Shown here: piece after piece, positions 1-11,600 of the stretch
Layout: each line of letters begins with the position of its first letter
How positions within the stretch are numbered: the first letter of the stretch is position 1
Assembly (NCBI GenBank): GCA_947095535.1
Contig: OX352772.1
Coordinates: 319,682,018 to 319,746,017, forward strand
Direction of reading: 5' to 3'
From: Poecilobothrus nobilitatus
Lineage: Eukaryota; Arthropoda; Insecta; Diptera; Dolichopodidae
Length of the DNA stretch: 64,000 nucleotides
The notes under the pieces: model-generated
The model's input: the letters and a program-made list of their open reading frames with translations, nothing else
The model's database searches: none
Told to the model about the DNA's origin: nothing
Position numbers and translations under genes: made by a program

Positions 1-2569
1 AAATTTCCACTTCTGATTTGGTCATAATCCTGGATAATAGATTGGACTACAAGAGTTAATAAAATTTCATAACTTATAAAGCTAAATTAAATTTTAGGTC
101 AAAATTTTGGTCTTTTCAATGCTACTCAACTTTTGGTCAAAAAATTCCTATATAATCCCTATATCACGAAATATCTCTTCATTACTTATGTAAAACTAAT
201 TTTAATTTTTCAATATTTGAATATGATCAATGTCAAGTATGATCTGCCTATTGTGATATATTAGACATTTTACGTACTGAATATAAATTCAAGAAAAAAC
301 GTCTTCATTTCGCTTTACGCAATCTTTACGCAATCAGCTTATGTGATAAATCTTCCACCTGATAAAGCTAGACTTTCATTGATTAACTTGAGTTCCCACC
401 AGTTACACAATTTTAATATCTGATATTATCATATTTTTTTAGCAAGTTATTCACGGTGATAGTACTACGGTTTTTTATTCGCTAATAAATGAAGTGTAGG
501 AAAAATCCAAACAAATGGAGGTTGGTGGAGGTTTTTAATATGTAATATAACTCTACAGAAAATGGAAAATTTGAGTATATCTCGTGTATGTTTAAAGGGA
601 TAAGTCTATAAGCTTTTTGTTACCAGCGTTAAAAAATTAACACTAATAGCCAAAGTTTACGCAATATTGGTATCCGTAGTCTATATGATTAATCTCGTAT
701 TGCAATTTAACGTTCATGCTTTTGCAATGCTAAACCATTAGAAAATTCCTTCTTGTAGATTGCTTATTACTGAATTAAATAGTAAAAAATTAAAATTTAC
801 AATGTCCCAAATCATAAAATCTACTTTGAACTTGAACTAAAAATTTGTTAATGCTTATAATAAAACTTGGCCATAGTCCATAAAGTCTTCGGTTAAATTG
901 TTAAACCCGGTTCAAGTTGTGTGCTAAAAATCTCAAAGAAAATTATTGAATATTTATATCTGATATACATTAAAAGAATAAAAGATACATACAAAATATT
1001 ATTTATTTATTGATTTTTTCTTAAAATATTTATATTATAGATTCAATAAAGTAGTAGTACAAAATTTTAAACAAAAGTATCTATTCTCTTTCTGGTATTA
1101 TAACAACGAGTAAAATGCTTGTTTAATTTTATGCAAAAACTGAATAACAATATTTTGTGCGGTGCAACAAGTGAAATCTAATGAAATCAGTTTTCTTTTT
1201 TATAAAAATACCTAACCGCTAAATACAAAACGGTTAACGGTTGGCTGAAAATAAAAAAGAATTAAAAGATACATTAGAAGTTATAAATATGAGTTAAGTG
1301 GTAAGAGTATAATAAAAAGTAATAAAAACATCAACTTTTTTTTATTGATTCTTATTACAACAATTTTTTATGTCGCAACATAATCGTTTTTACTTACATT
1401 ATGCAAGAAATTTAGATAAAACATGCTTAATAATATCGCTCTATCTGTCTGGATGCTTTTAAAACTTCTACAACAATACTGAAATAAAATAATGAAATTG
1501 TAACCATTGATAAAAGGTTCAACATAACATATAGGGTGCTTAAAAAAAATTAAAACTTAAGTTGTAGATATTTTTTTTTACTTATAAATGTCAAATGTCA
1601 GAAAAACTTTTTAGTTTTATAAATTAAAAAATTATATTGTAATACGGTATTTAAGTATACCGTTATAATACGGTAATATGTATAATGTACGGTTATAATA
1701 CGTATATAATATATGGTATTTAAATGAACTCTTCATATCTCACAAACGCTTGCAAAAATTAGTTAAAGGAACATTTTTAAGAATGAGTATGAGTTATCTT
1801 AGAAAAACATTTTGTATACTTTTATATTTATATTTCAGAACTGAGCTCCGGAGATAGATAAAAAGTCAAAATTTGGTTTTTTTTATCATAAATTACAAGT
1901 TGGCTTGTATAAATTTATTAAAATTAAAATGCAAAACTATAGAATAGCATTAAATTTTTAAATATTGTAATAATAGGTGCTTTTAATTGTATATAATTGA
2001 ATACGATATCCTTAAAATAGAAAAAAGTGTGCTTTGAGTTTTTACAATTTTTCCTTCAGTTGAAACTTCCATGCCAAATAACACCCCCAAAATTTGTCAA
2101 TTACATATTTAATTTATTTTACTTATATATTTTTAAAATACAATAAAGAGCAGTGAAAATTGCTTCTATCGTAAAATCTCATTTTCTGTATTCACACAAA
2201 AAGTCCCACTGTAGTTTTTATTCTCAATGTTCATTATTAGCTATAGAAGTGCATATTATATAGCTATAAATTCTACACAATTTGATTCTAATTTTAGATT
2301 TTTATCATTGTATAAATCAATAATTTCATACTTTATTGAAAGATTTTATATTTTTTTTAATTATGAAAAATTAATCTTTCTAAATATAATCTTCTATTAT
2401 TTAGTTTTAAATATATTTAATTGTAATTTAATGAATAAAATCCCATATCAATAAAATTTAGAGATTACAATTACAATTTTTGGGGTATGATTACGAAAAA
2501 GTCCTTGTGGTGAACTAAATTCTTTATTTTTTTAAGTTTCATAACATGAATATTAGGTACTTTCTGAGC
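1..2569. other. AT-rich non-coding stretch, no gene seen
   Basis: Dominated by A/T runs and short TA/TTA motifs, with no open frame that looks like protein. A 26-bp segment (1386-1411) recurs exactly at 2967-2992. I see no promoter, RNA gene or bounded element here. Confidence 0.6.
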
Positions 2570-2935
2570 ATTCTTTGCTGCGGTGACAGTGGGGGTTACC
2601 TTCAATAATTACCTCATGCAGTAAAGTGTTATATACTACTGCATCATATTGCAACTGTTGTAACGGCTATCGTCACTGTTAGCAAAATAGTAATAATAGT
2701 AGGCGGATTCATTGTTTTTTTACAGTCCCACTCCCAATTCAATGTTTCGGTATCCATTTCTTATCCTTTCCTATGCCTACCTCCTTGCCGATATACTTCG
2801 TTAGCAGGTAAGGGTTTTATTCCATTACATATTGACTAAAGGGGGAGGTGGGTTTAGACAGTAAGAATCTGACACTACCAAGGGGAAATTCTTGCTGTCA
2901 TAGGAAGATTCCCACCTCCCTAAGAGAAAAAAAAC
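2570..2935 (+). repeat. SINE-B copy 1, head missing
   Basis: This more G+C-balanced block aligns by eye with 24500-24855 and 42060-42300 (plus) and 40360-40600 (minus). Shared landmarks in order are an ACCTTCAATAATTA-like start, a TACTACTGCA stretch, a run of AAATAGTAATAATA, the phrase CCCAATTCAATGTTTCGG, and an end with GTAAGAATCTGACA followed by GATTCCCACCTCCCT. The tRNA-like head seen in the 41796 copy is absent, so this copy looks 5'-truncated. The family assignment rests on several matching blocks. The exact left edge is uncertain. Confidence 0.75.
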
Positions 2936-3654
2936 TAATAGCAGTCAGAATATGTACTACATAATTGTTTTTACTTACATTATGCAAGAAATAATATACC
3001 TAATTCGTTCAATAATAAACAATTTATGTACCTTATTCGTTCAAAAATTAATTCAAATGGATGCTACCGCCACAAATATGTTTCTGAGAACCGAGAATTA
3101 GTTTTTCATTAGAAAATACTGTTACAGAAAATTTCATGGAAATTGAAAATGTGATCTTTTCAGAAGTACAGCCTTATTTTAGAAGTTTAGTGGAAAAATA
3201 ATTTATTTTAGATACATTTTGAAAAGCTTGATTAAATTTTTTTTAGATACAATTTGTTTGCAAGATTTATTAGATACAATTTGTTTGCAAAAAGTTAATT
3301 AAAATTGTGGTTTTTTACTGTGGTTGTTAATATTCTATAATAATTTTTAATAAATTCTTCAGCTTCAGTTGTTTTTTAATTTTAATAAATATGATATTAC
3401 ATAAGATTAATATTGATATTGATCTAACAAAACCATTTCTTTTAAAATTTCATTTATTATAAATATATTATCATTAATATCTAAAAGTTAGTAATTTTTA
3501 TTTAGGAATCTGTTAATTTAAATAAGTACAGTTCTATTAGGTGTTAACACATTTTTCAAAAAAATTATTAAAAACTGTGTTCCTGTGTCTGTTAACTTAA
3601 ACATCATTTACGATAAAACTCAGAAATTTTAATCATAATCTAATGTCTCTTAAC
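2936..3654. other. AT-rich non-coding stretch
   Basis: Nothing coding is seen. It holds the second copy of the 26-bp repeat (2967-2992) and a local duplication of a TTAGATACAATTTGTTTGCA-like phrase around 3243-3290. Confidence 0.55.
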
Positions 3655-4080
3655 AAATTTTTTTTTTCATGTAACCCCATCCATTACGGAGCTACAGTCT
3701 CTTAAAGTTTAAGACCTCAAAAATGCTCTATTTTCAAATATGAAGAAAATGAAAAATTAAAATATTTACATTTAACTATCCCGTTATTCGAAGAAAAAAT
3801 TTTGCAAGATTTTGCTTCTCTTACAATTAGAGCCTTGAAATTTTTAGCTAAAAAAAAAAATTTTCAAAAGTAGGTTTAGAAAATGTTTTAGTTTCTCCCT
3901 TTGTTTAAGGGCTTTTAAGGGTTAAAAATGGAAAATCCACTATTTTTCGGCACCTGTTTATGGACCTATAAAATTTTTTCCAAAGTAAAACTCAAACGTA
4001 TACTTCATAGTAAAAATTAAAGCTTCAACATTATAAATTTATATTTGTTAACGGTTTTTCTTATTTTCTTATTTTAAGGA
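3655..4080 (-). repeat. R2 dispersed repeat fragment
   Basis: Unclassified dispersed repeat, here called R2. In this orientation it shows a CCCATCCATTACGGAGCTAC block, then a CTTGAAATTTTTA block, an AAGGGTTAAAAATGGAAAAT-like block, and an AAAGCTTCAACATTATA block. The same order is found at 61795-62285. The plus-oriented partner of the first block (GCTCCATAACGGGTGGG) occurs at 48905, 52105 and 60925. No protein-coding capacity is seen. Confidence 0.6.
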
Positions 4081-4690
4081 AATTAAAGAAAGTGCGTCTG
4101 ATGATTTTCTTTTTTCACAATGTTTTTTTATACTTGTATATACAAAATGTTATAAAATTCTAAAAGAAATTAAAAATTTTGGCTCAAGTCTTTCAAAACT
4201 TTTTTATTGTCCGATGGAAAATGTGCGACTTTAAAAACTTTTGGTTTTATATTCTGCCTTATTTATAACATTCTCATGATAAGGTGGCAAAAATAAACAA
4301 AATCTGTAAAGAAAGTAAAGGCATTTCTGTTATTTAGATCAAAACATAGACTAGTTTTTTTTTTTTATTTTGCACAATTTAAAAAAAAACTTTAATAAGG
4401 AAATTACTTATGTATAATTTTGGATTGATTTAATATACCTATTAACAATTTGGATTTGTGGCTTTTAAAAGACTTGGTTTTATATAATGTCTGTCTAAGG
4501 CCTGTCCATTTACATGATTCTGTCTAAGTTATTTCCGTTAAAAAAAAAAAAAAGATTTTCAAGAAAAGTTTCATTTGATATGTTAATTATAATTGACTGG
4601 TTTTTAAAAATTTCCTTCAATTCTTTCCATTTTATTAAAGTATTTCTATTCAGATGCCTCAAAATCCTTTTAACAATTTTTTGTGTTCCG

Positions 4691-5429
4691 TGATTTCGAT
4701 AGTCATTTCATAAAAATGAAAATGAAAAATTTCATTTCATTTTAATAATTTTTTGCGATTTCGATAGTCGGGGAAAATGAAATGAATTTAAAATTAAAAT
4801 GATTCATATTTTTTTTTTAAACCGGCAATACTTTCTTATTTTGAGGTTTTGGAAAGAAAGAAAAACAACAAAGAAAAGCTAAGTAAAAAATTAAGTGCTC
4901 GTAAATTATTAAATATTGTTTGCATAATGAAAACAATAAATACTGACTTCTATAAATACCTGCTGTTATTTTGGAGAAGGCTCCGTATCTTGGGAGCAAG
5001 AAGTCGGACCAATATGATTTAAAAACCGTACTTCCCAATACTGTAATAGAAAAAAAGTAAAAAAATTAAAAAAAGTTCCGAAAAGTGGGTCCTTAATTTT
5101 TGGGTTCTGTTTTTTGGAGCGGGCTTAAAAGTTGATCTTTTTTATTTTTTTTTTATAATATTTAAATTTTAATATAAAATAGCTAAGTACCTTTTTTAAA
5201 TCATGTCGGAAAGACTTATAATTCACAAAATAATGGGCTTTCTTGCAACCTTTCTTGCTTTCTCATTTCAAAATGAGAAAATTTGACGTCTTAAATGAGT
5301 ATATTCATAAAAAACGACTATCAAAATCAGCTTCTTTTTATTTTTTATGATTTTTTTCATTTTTTATGACTATCGAAATCTAAAATTTTGTTTTTCATAA
5401 AAAATGAAAGTGATAGACTATCGAAATCA
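4691..5429. mobile_element. Inverted-repeat DNA element with repeated end motif
   Basis: The left end carries GATTTCGATAGTC twice (4692-4704, 4757-4769). The right end carries the reverse complement twice exactly (5368-5380, 5416-5428) and once with one change (5316-5328). The outer pair is TGATTTCGATAGTC (4691) and its complement (5416-5429). Each end is also rich in ATGAAAATGAAA-like sequence. Repeated subterminal motifs in opposite orientation at the two ends fit a non-autonomous cut-and-paste transposon of about 740 bp. No transposase is seen and no target duplication could be confirmed. The superfamily is unknown. Confidence 0.55.
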
Positions 5430-7423
5430 GGGCCAATATGAATATGGATATTTACTTCTTTTTTAAAAGTTTTTGAGATCGTTAATTAAAGAAAAACTAA
5501 TTACATTTGTAACTAACTATACTATATAAAGTTAATCAGAGTTGCCTGGAGCAAACATTTTTTTGTTTAGTATTTTTAAAATAAAAATATTATTTTATTA
5601 TCTTTTACTAATTTAATTGCTTAGTGATTTAGTTAATTTAGTTTAGAAAATAAATTGGTAAATTTAACTGTAAATAGGGAAAATATATTAAACGTTTTTG
5701 TGCTAAAATAGATGTAGGTACTTTTTTATTCGTCGAAAGTTTAAAAATCAATACTTTGCGTCCTTTGGAGTAGTGTGGAGTTTTCCATTTATTTTTATTT
5801 AATATCTTGACGTTTTAGAAAATGCCCTGTAAAATTAAATGGAATTCGCTTGAAACACTACATTTGATAGATCAACATGCTGAAATGGATTAATAGATAA
5901 ATTATTATTAGATTCAATTCTTAAATTATTAGATTCAATATTATTATAGTGAAATCCTCTACTAAAAGGCACCATTTGTTAAAAGTTTGCTCTAAGTCAA
6001 CGAAAAGACTAAAAAGTCTTTATTTGATTAACGTTCCGGAACCGATTAACGAAACTCAATAAAAATTATTTTTCACTTTTTGCAACTATAGGATATTTTT
6101 CGGTTTTTTGAAGCGCCCTGTCAAATAAGATACAATTCGGAATTCATTTATCTGACCAATTACAAAATAAAAAACCATTCTTTAGTTTTTTTGCCGAAAC
6201 AGGTTAAGAGAACAGAACGCAACATAATATAGTATATATATAACTATTTTCAAGCAGAATATAGTTTTTCTGAAACGTTTTAGTTTATACATATATTAGA
6301 TAATTAGGTCCCTACATGATATAATTAAAAAAAAAAAGGTGCAAGCACAACAGTAACTTGTCTTAATCTGAAAATTTGTATAATAAAGAATAACGGAAAA
6401 GAGAATTATGCAGCATTGGTTTTTCTGCATTTCCAAGAAATTTTTGAAACTGTTTGCTACAGTTTTAATTAAACTATACATAATATTATGTATTAAATTA
6501 TATATTTTAATCTTATAAATTATATATTGTATCAAATGTTAAATAATCCGAAATAGACAAATTTTATTACTTTATAATGATAATATGGGGTAAAGGGTAA
6601 ATGCCCAATATTTATTACTAATTCTTACACAAATTTTTCAATTCATTGAAATTTGAATTACTGCGGTATTCATAATTTTGGAAGCGGTATTCATAATTTA
6701 TATTATGAAAAGCATATAGAACTATATTTTAATTTATATTACAGGCAAGTAATTGCTGAAAGTAGTTATAAATTGTATTGCGCAAATTAATTATGTTTTT
6801 GTCTTATCAAGCGACCGAAAAAGCCCGAATATAATTTAACATTTCAAACAAATTCATTATTTTTATACTACATATACCTAATACTAAAAAAAAAATTCTT
6901 TATTCCATACCAACATACCACATTTCTATTTTTGTCATAATTAATTCATTACTTTTCCTATTCTATAATACCTGAAAATAATAAAGGGTCACTTATTAAT
7001 AATTGCCTACAAAATAATATTTAAATCATATTACATATAACTAAAACCGTCTATGCATTTTTATACAATTAATATCGGTTTTTTTTCTTTATAGGAATAT
7101 TTTTGATGTCCCAATGACCTTTTAATGAATAGAAATTATGATTTGTATACATTATACAGGACTATAGTATAATTTAATTATACCTTAGTGACATTTGTAT
7201 AATTCAAAAAAAAAAAAAGTAAAACCTTTACAAGCGAAAAAGAAAATTATAAAAAATTTGTAATTTTATTAATGGAAAAAAAAAATCATTAATAAAACTT
7301 TTAAAATTATAAATAATCGCATGCACCTTAACCGTTACACTCAATTCGACCATTATATGATGTATTGACATATATAACGGTTAATATTATTTATTTTTTA
7401 ATATACTTAAAGGTGATTGCGGA
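5430..7423. other. AT-rich non-coding stretch
   Basis: No recognisable gene. A small inverted pair TTAACCGTTA / TAACGGTTAA, about 60 bp end to end, lies near 7329-7384. The stretch around 5700-6200 is slightly less biased but shows no open frame. Confidence 0.5.
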
Positions 7424-8727
7424 TGGCCACGCTGTGAAGTAAAGCCATCCGAATTAAGACTGTAATTGCTTTTAAATTATTAAATAAAGCCATAACGTAA
7501 ATTTTTTGGCGTATGGCTTTATTTTACATCCAATATTATGAAACAAAGTCATATGGCTTTATTTCCTTTTCATGAATGAAATCTATTTTCTGCAAATAAT
7601 AATTATTATAATGTCATGTCCATATTTTATCTTTTAAAAAAGCTTTGGTAAGCAATTTTTTCAAAAATTTAGGATTGGTGTTTCGTCCTACAACATTACT
7701 TAGTAGGCTCCGTAATGTTGCATTATCCAGACAACTCCTTGTTTAAAATTTTCGATTACTCTTATTCTTATATGAAATTTTATTCAAAATCATCTGCGAA
7801 ACATAAGTCGTATCGAAAATGTTATTAATAAAAAAAAATCATTAAAAATTCATCAAATTTTTTATTTAATTTTTGTTAAATGTTCACATTATGATTGTAC
7901 ATACATAATATTCTGTACGGTTCTAGAAGAAAATTCCTTGATAATTAATTTAAGTTTAATTGGAAATATTTTGGAAAAAGGGAATATCTTAATTTTGCAT
8001 CCAATTCTAACATCAATCAAATATTCTGGAAGAAGCGTATTATTCTGCTAATTTTGAATCTAATGTAAAATCCTTCCTTGTGACATTTTGTCTGCTATAA
8101 TTTGTCAAGTCATCATATATGCATATATTCTGGAAAAAAAGACAACCCTGTTTTTATAACCAACTATAAAATCTTCTTAAATGTGCATAATATAGATATT
8201 CTGGGAAAAGTGGTAAATCTGATTTTGTATCCTACTAATCTCTCCGAATTATGGTCCTAATTTTGCAACAAACTATAAAAACGCATCTAATTGTTCTTTC
8301 TTATATTTAAACTTTAAGAGGAATCCATATTTAAAACATTGGAGGTGGCCTTTCCCGAACTCCCACAATTATACATATTATTGAAACCCCGATTTTGTAA
8401 CTATAAAATCACTCGTAACTATTTTTGGTATTTACATACATATTTGGACAGCAAGATATTTAAAATAGTAAGAGCTATCCCCAAAATCCCCGCAAATTGT
8501 TTTTTAAATATATTTTTCATAATATATTCTATATGGCTTTAATTCGTAAAGTTTTGGAAAAGAATATGGCTTGTATAAGAAATAAAGCCATACGGAAAAA
8601 AATTGCCAACATGGCTTAATTTCGCTATTGAAGGCAAATTTAAGCCATTATAGCCTTAATTTGTATGGTTTTTATTTAAAAGGCTATTACGGCCTTAATT
8701 CGTGTGGTTTTAATTCATGGCCCGACG
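7424..8727. mobile_element. Inverted-repeat element with many AAAGCCATACG motifs
   Basis: Near-terminal inverted repeats at 7435-7458 and 8694-8717 match at 20 of 24 positions (TGAADTAAARCCA...CGAATTAAG). Inside them the motif ATAAAGCCATAcG, or its complement CGTATGGCTTTAT, recurs about eight times in both orientations: near 7440, 7485, 7512 and 7550 on the left, and 8530, 8580, 8611, 8640 and 8690 on the right. The middle (about 7960-8450) is a degenerate tandem array of 60-75 bp units with ATTCTGGAAAAAG, GATTTTGTAtCC and CTATAAAATC blocks. No transposase is visible. Likely a non-autonomous DNA transposon whose repeated motif could be a transposase-binding site (inference). Confidence 0.5.
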
Positions 8728-9889
8728 GATGTTATATTATAATACAACCTATGATTTACACAGGTAAAAATTATTAAATAATTTTACATATGGATTCTTT
8801 CCCTTATATTGTTTTTTCCTTGTTCTTTATACTTATTTTAATTTGATTAGTTTTTAGGTTCAATGTCGACAAATCACAATAATAGTTATAATATTTACAT
8901 TAAAAGTCTAATTGCTTATTAACTTTAAAGCAATCTTACCACGCTTCTATACTTAAAGATTATGACATGAAATATTAGAATACTGTTAAACATTTTTACA
9001 TCCATTAAAAGTTATATCATCACCTATTACAGCTATATATAGATACATATATATACTATAAGAAACAATTTAAGTTATTGCATTATTTTACTAATGTGGG
9101 GTCATGGGATTTATATTTAGTAAAAATTTTGCAAGTAATGTACTTGCTACATTTATTATATTTTTACTTTACACATGTTGTATTTAATTTTCATATATTT
9201 TTAATAGTTTATGATTCAAAACAATAATTTTACATGTAAAATATCTTTAAATCATAAAAAATTTTCAGAATATTAACAAGAAAATTTACTGTATACCTAG
9301 TGAAAGTCCTTTATTTAATAACCGTATCGTATAATACACGCTTAACGCAATATTTCATGTTACATATTCATTATGAATGGAAGTAGAGGGCGTTAAACAG
9401 AATAAATTTTTTTTTTTTTTTTGTATATTTATGACCTATTCAGTATCTGAATGAATTCCAAGCATATTTAAATCACACATACGGTGTTAAATAAATCAGT
9501 TATGTATACATATTATATATATGGATAAAATGGTATACAGGTGTGATAGCCTTTATCAAGGAGAAATTGTAAAATTAAGTAGTAAAATCATGTGAACAAT
9601 AATTATAAAATTTATGATTATAATTTTTTATAGCTTTATTAAATCATGATAAAGATAAAAATGTTTATATATTTAAAAATAAATAAAAATATTTTTAATA
9701 ATGAAATTATTGAACTTTAATATTTGCAAACGAGTAAAATTTTAGTTAAATTGTTATAAAGAAAATTAAATTATATATTTGAGACTGTTTATGATAGTCT
9801 CTCAATATCAAATTTTGTATTTTTTTAAACTTATTTTAATTTCTTTTAATTGAATTCTAAATGTTATTATTATATTAGATATTTTTGAT
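8728..9889. other. AT-rich non-coding stretch
   Basis: A/T runs and TATA-rich simple sequence, including a T run near 9406-9421 and TATATA around 9510-9525. No gene or bounded element is seen. Confidence 0.55.
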
Positions 9890-10100
9890 ATTAAATCGGC
9901 CTACAAGACTTTAAAGATGACATTTCCATTCAGCTCTATTTTGACCAGCTATAATTCATTTAGCTACCTTAAATCAAATTTGGTGCCTCCCAAACTTCAT
10001 TATGTTACCTTAATAAAATGGAAAATTCCGTCTTGTGCATAATTGGAAACCCCACCGTACAAATAACCTTCTCTCCTCTTAACGTACGTCGAAATATTGA
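9890..10100 (-). pseudogene. Possible decayed LINE ORF2 3' end
   Basis: Read on the minus strand, a frame with stops gives a GR-x-Q...VAK...AGQNRAEWK-like string ending near 9890. Many non-LTR retrotransposon reverse transcriptases end in a GRP-K-RW...NR-EW motif, and the AGQNRAEWK part is the resemblance. Two or more in-frame stops and no upstream support make this weak. The flank up to about 10500 is more balanced in composition and may belong to the same decayed element. Confidence 0.22.
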
Positions 10101-10880
10101 AGCTTAATCCTTATTTTGTAGATATCTTGTAGGTAATGACATTTTGTTCTTTTGAATTAAAATAATGCCTCCCTATACAAACAATTCCAGCGCAACATTA
10201 GGTAGGCTTTTTTAGGTAGGCTCATTTCTGTACACTATGAAAATCGCTAGATGGTTTAAAACTGGTTATGGAATGGAATAAATAATTGTGAGAACTGCTA
10301 AAATGTAGAACTTGCTTCCATCCAATGTGTTCCCCTCTAATGGAAATTTTACAATTTAAATCTTTTCAAAAAGAAACTGAACAAGTTCGTTTTTAATTTA
10401 CCGTCCAACCCTCCCCTATTTTCCTCTTGTGATTTCTTTTCATATTCATTCCAGTTTGCCTCTGCTAAGTACCATACACCATAGGTATCGGATCCAAAAA
10501 ATATTCTCAAATAACTATTAAGTAATATGAACTTAAATTGTGCAAAAAAATAATTTTGACATCTAATAACTTTATTTTGATATTAATGTACCATGTTAAT
10601 TTCTTGATGGTTTTATAAATCCAGATATTTATTCCATTTTCGCTTTTTAATTCTAAACTTTCAGAAAAACAAAAAAAATTTCTGTGAACAATTTCCGTAC
10701 CTACCATTAGATGGGATAAACATAAAACATAAACATAAATAAAAGAGTACGAATAAATAATTTGCAATAAAAATTTTAAATCTATCAAACAAAAATTTCT
10801 TTTAACTGTATCCTTACATAGAGTATAATGACAGAGTAATAAGATGAGGAAAGGAAAGGTAATAAAGAGGAAAATTTCCA
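10101..10880. other. Moderately complex non-coding stretch
   Basis: Less A/T-run-rich than the surroundings up to about 10500. It contains a short tandem TTAGGTAGGCT pair near 10198-10222. A long minus-strand frame across 10507-10881 is Ile/Leu/Tyr/Lys-rich with no recognisable domain, so I treat it as chance. Confidence 0.4.
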
Positions 10881-10895
10881 ACTTAAATTGTAGGA

Positions 10896-11105
10896 ATGGG
10901 ATTGAATGGAAATTTTAGCAGATGGAAGTTGACTTATTGCTTGAGCTTCTGTATATTACATGAACCGGCAATTTCTGTCGTAATAACTAATGTCTTTCAC
11001 GATAAGAATGAATTATTATATTTTATTGTTCTAGTTGTAATAGGATCCACTATATGTAATTATTATAGGAGTAAGCTTATACAAAGAAGAACCACGTCGA
11101 ACTAA
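10896..11105 (+). CDS. Candidate membrane-protein terminal exon or remnant (unknown)
   Basis: A 69-codon open frame with two hydrophobic stretches, around residues 13-33 and 38-56, ending in a basic tail (RSKLIQRRTT). The phrase SRWKLTYCLSFCILHEP resembles in outline the SRLTYC-x-YL-x-H pattern near the C-terminus of NRF-6/acyltransferase-3 membrane proteins of insects and worms. A possible splice acceptor (AAATTGTAG) lies at about 10884-10892. This could be a real last exon, a decayed gene fragment or chance. No neighbouring exon was found and the start codon is arbitrary. The family resemblance is recalled, not computed. Confidence 0.18.
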   Translation: MGLNGNFSRWKLTYCLSFCILHEPAISVVITNVFHDKNELLYFIVLVVIGSTICNYYRSKLIQRRTTSN

Positions 11106-11600
11106 TTTTGTTTCGGAAATTCGTTAATTTAAGTTTGGGCATAATTCTTGGAATATCGTGAAAAGTGTTGCCCAAAAGATATTTACAGAAAAGAAAAGTC
11201 CCGGTCCTATATTTAGTCAATAACTTAAATTAATGATTTTAATAGCTTTTTTAGTATCTTGTTCAGATATTGTAGAGCTGTGTTGATCGAACAAGTGAAA
11301 ATGTACGAAAAAATAATACGAATACATTTGTATATCAAGAGGAAACCGGAAGATATAAAATAATTTTTTACTTTTGTTTAAAACTTTTAAATATTTCGCG
11401 TGATCTTTAGCGACTGAAAAGATGTGGTCGTCCCACGAATGTTTTCCATTTATTCCAATGAAATGGAATGGAGTTGGTTAAAATAAACAAATCCTTTTTT
11501 TTTAATTCTAAATATTTTTTTTTATACACACCAAATATTATTTGTTTTTGTAATTTCGAACGATTCTGTAAATATAGTTTAACCAAAATAATATTAAAAC
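11106..11600. other. Non-coding stretch, nothing assigned
   Basis: No convincing coding frame. Short imperfect palindromic sequence occurs around 11446-11475 (TTCCATTTATTCCAATGAAA). It borders a DINE-1-like repeat at 11601. Confidence 0.45.

Noticed and set aside
4817..5038. 73-codon minus-strand frame inside the 4691-5429 element
   Set aside because: No transposase motif. Composition and length fit chance.
7081..7110. Good-looking acceptor (TTTTTTTTCTTTATAG) followed by ten codons and a stop
   Set aside because: No upstream exon, no recognisable peptide, and T-rich AG sites are abundant here.
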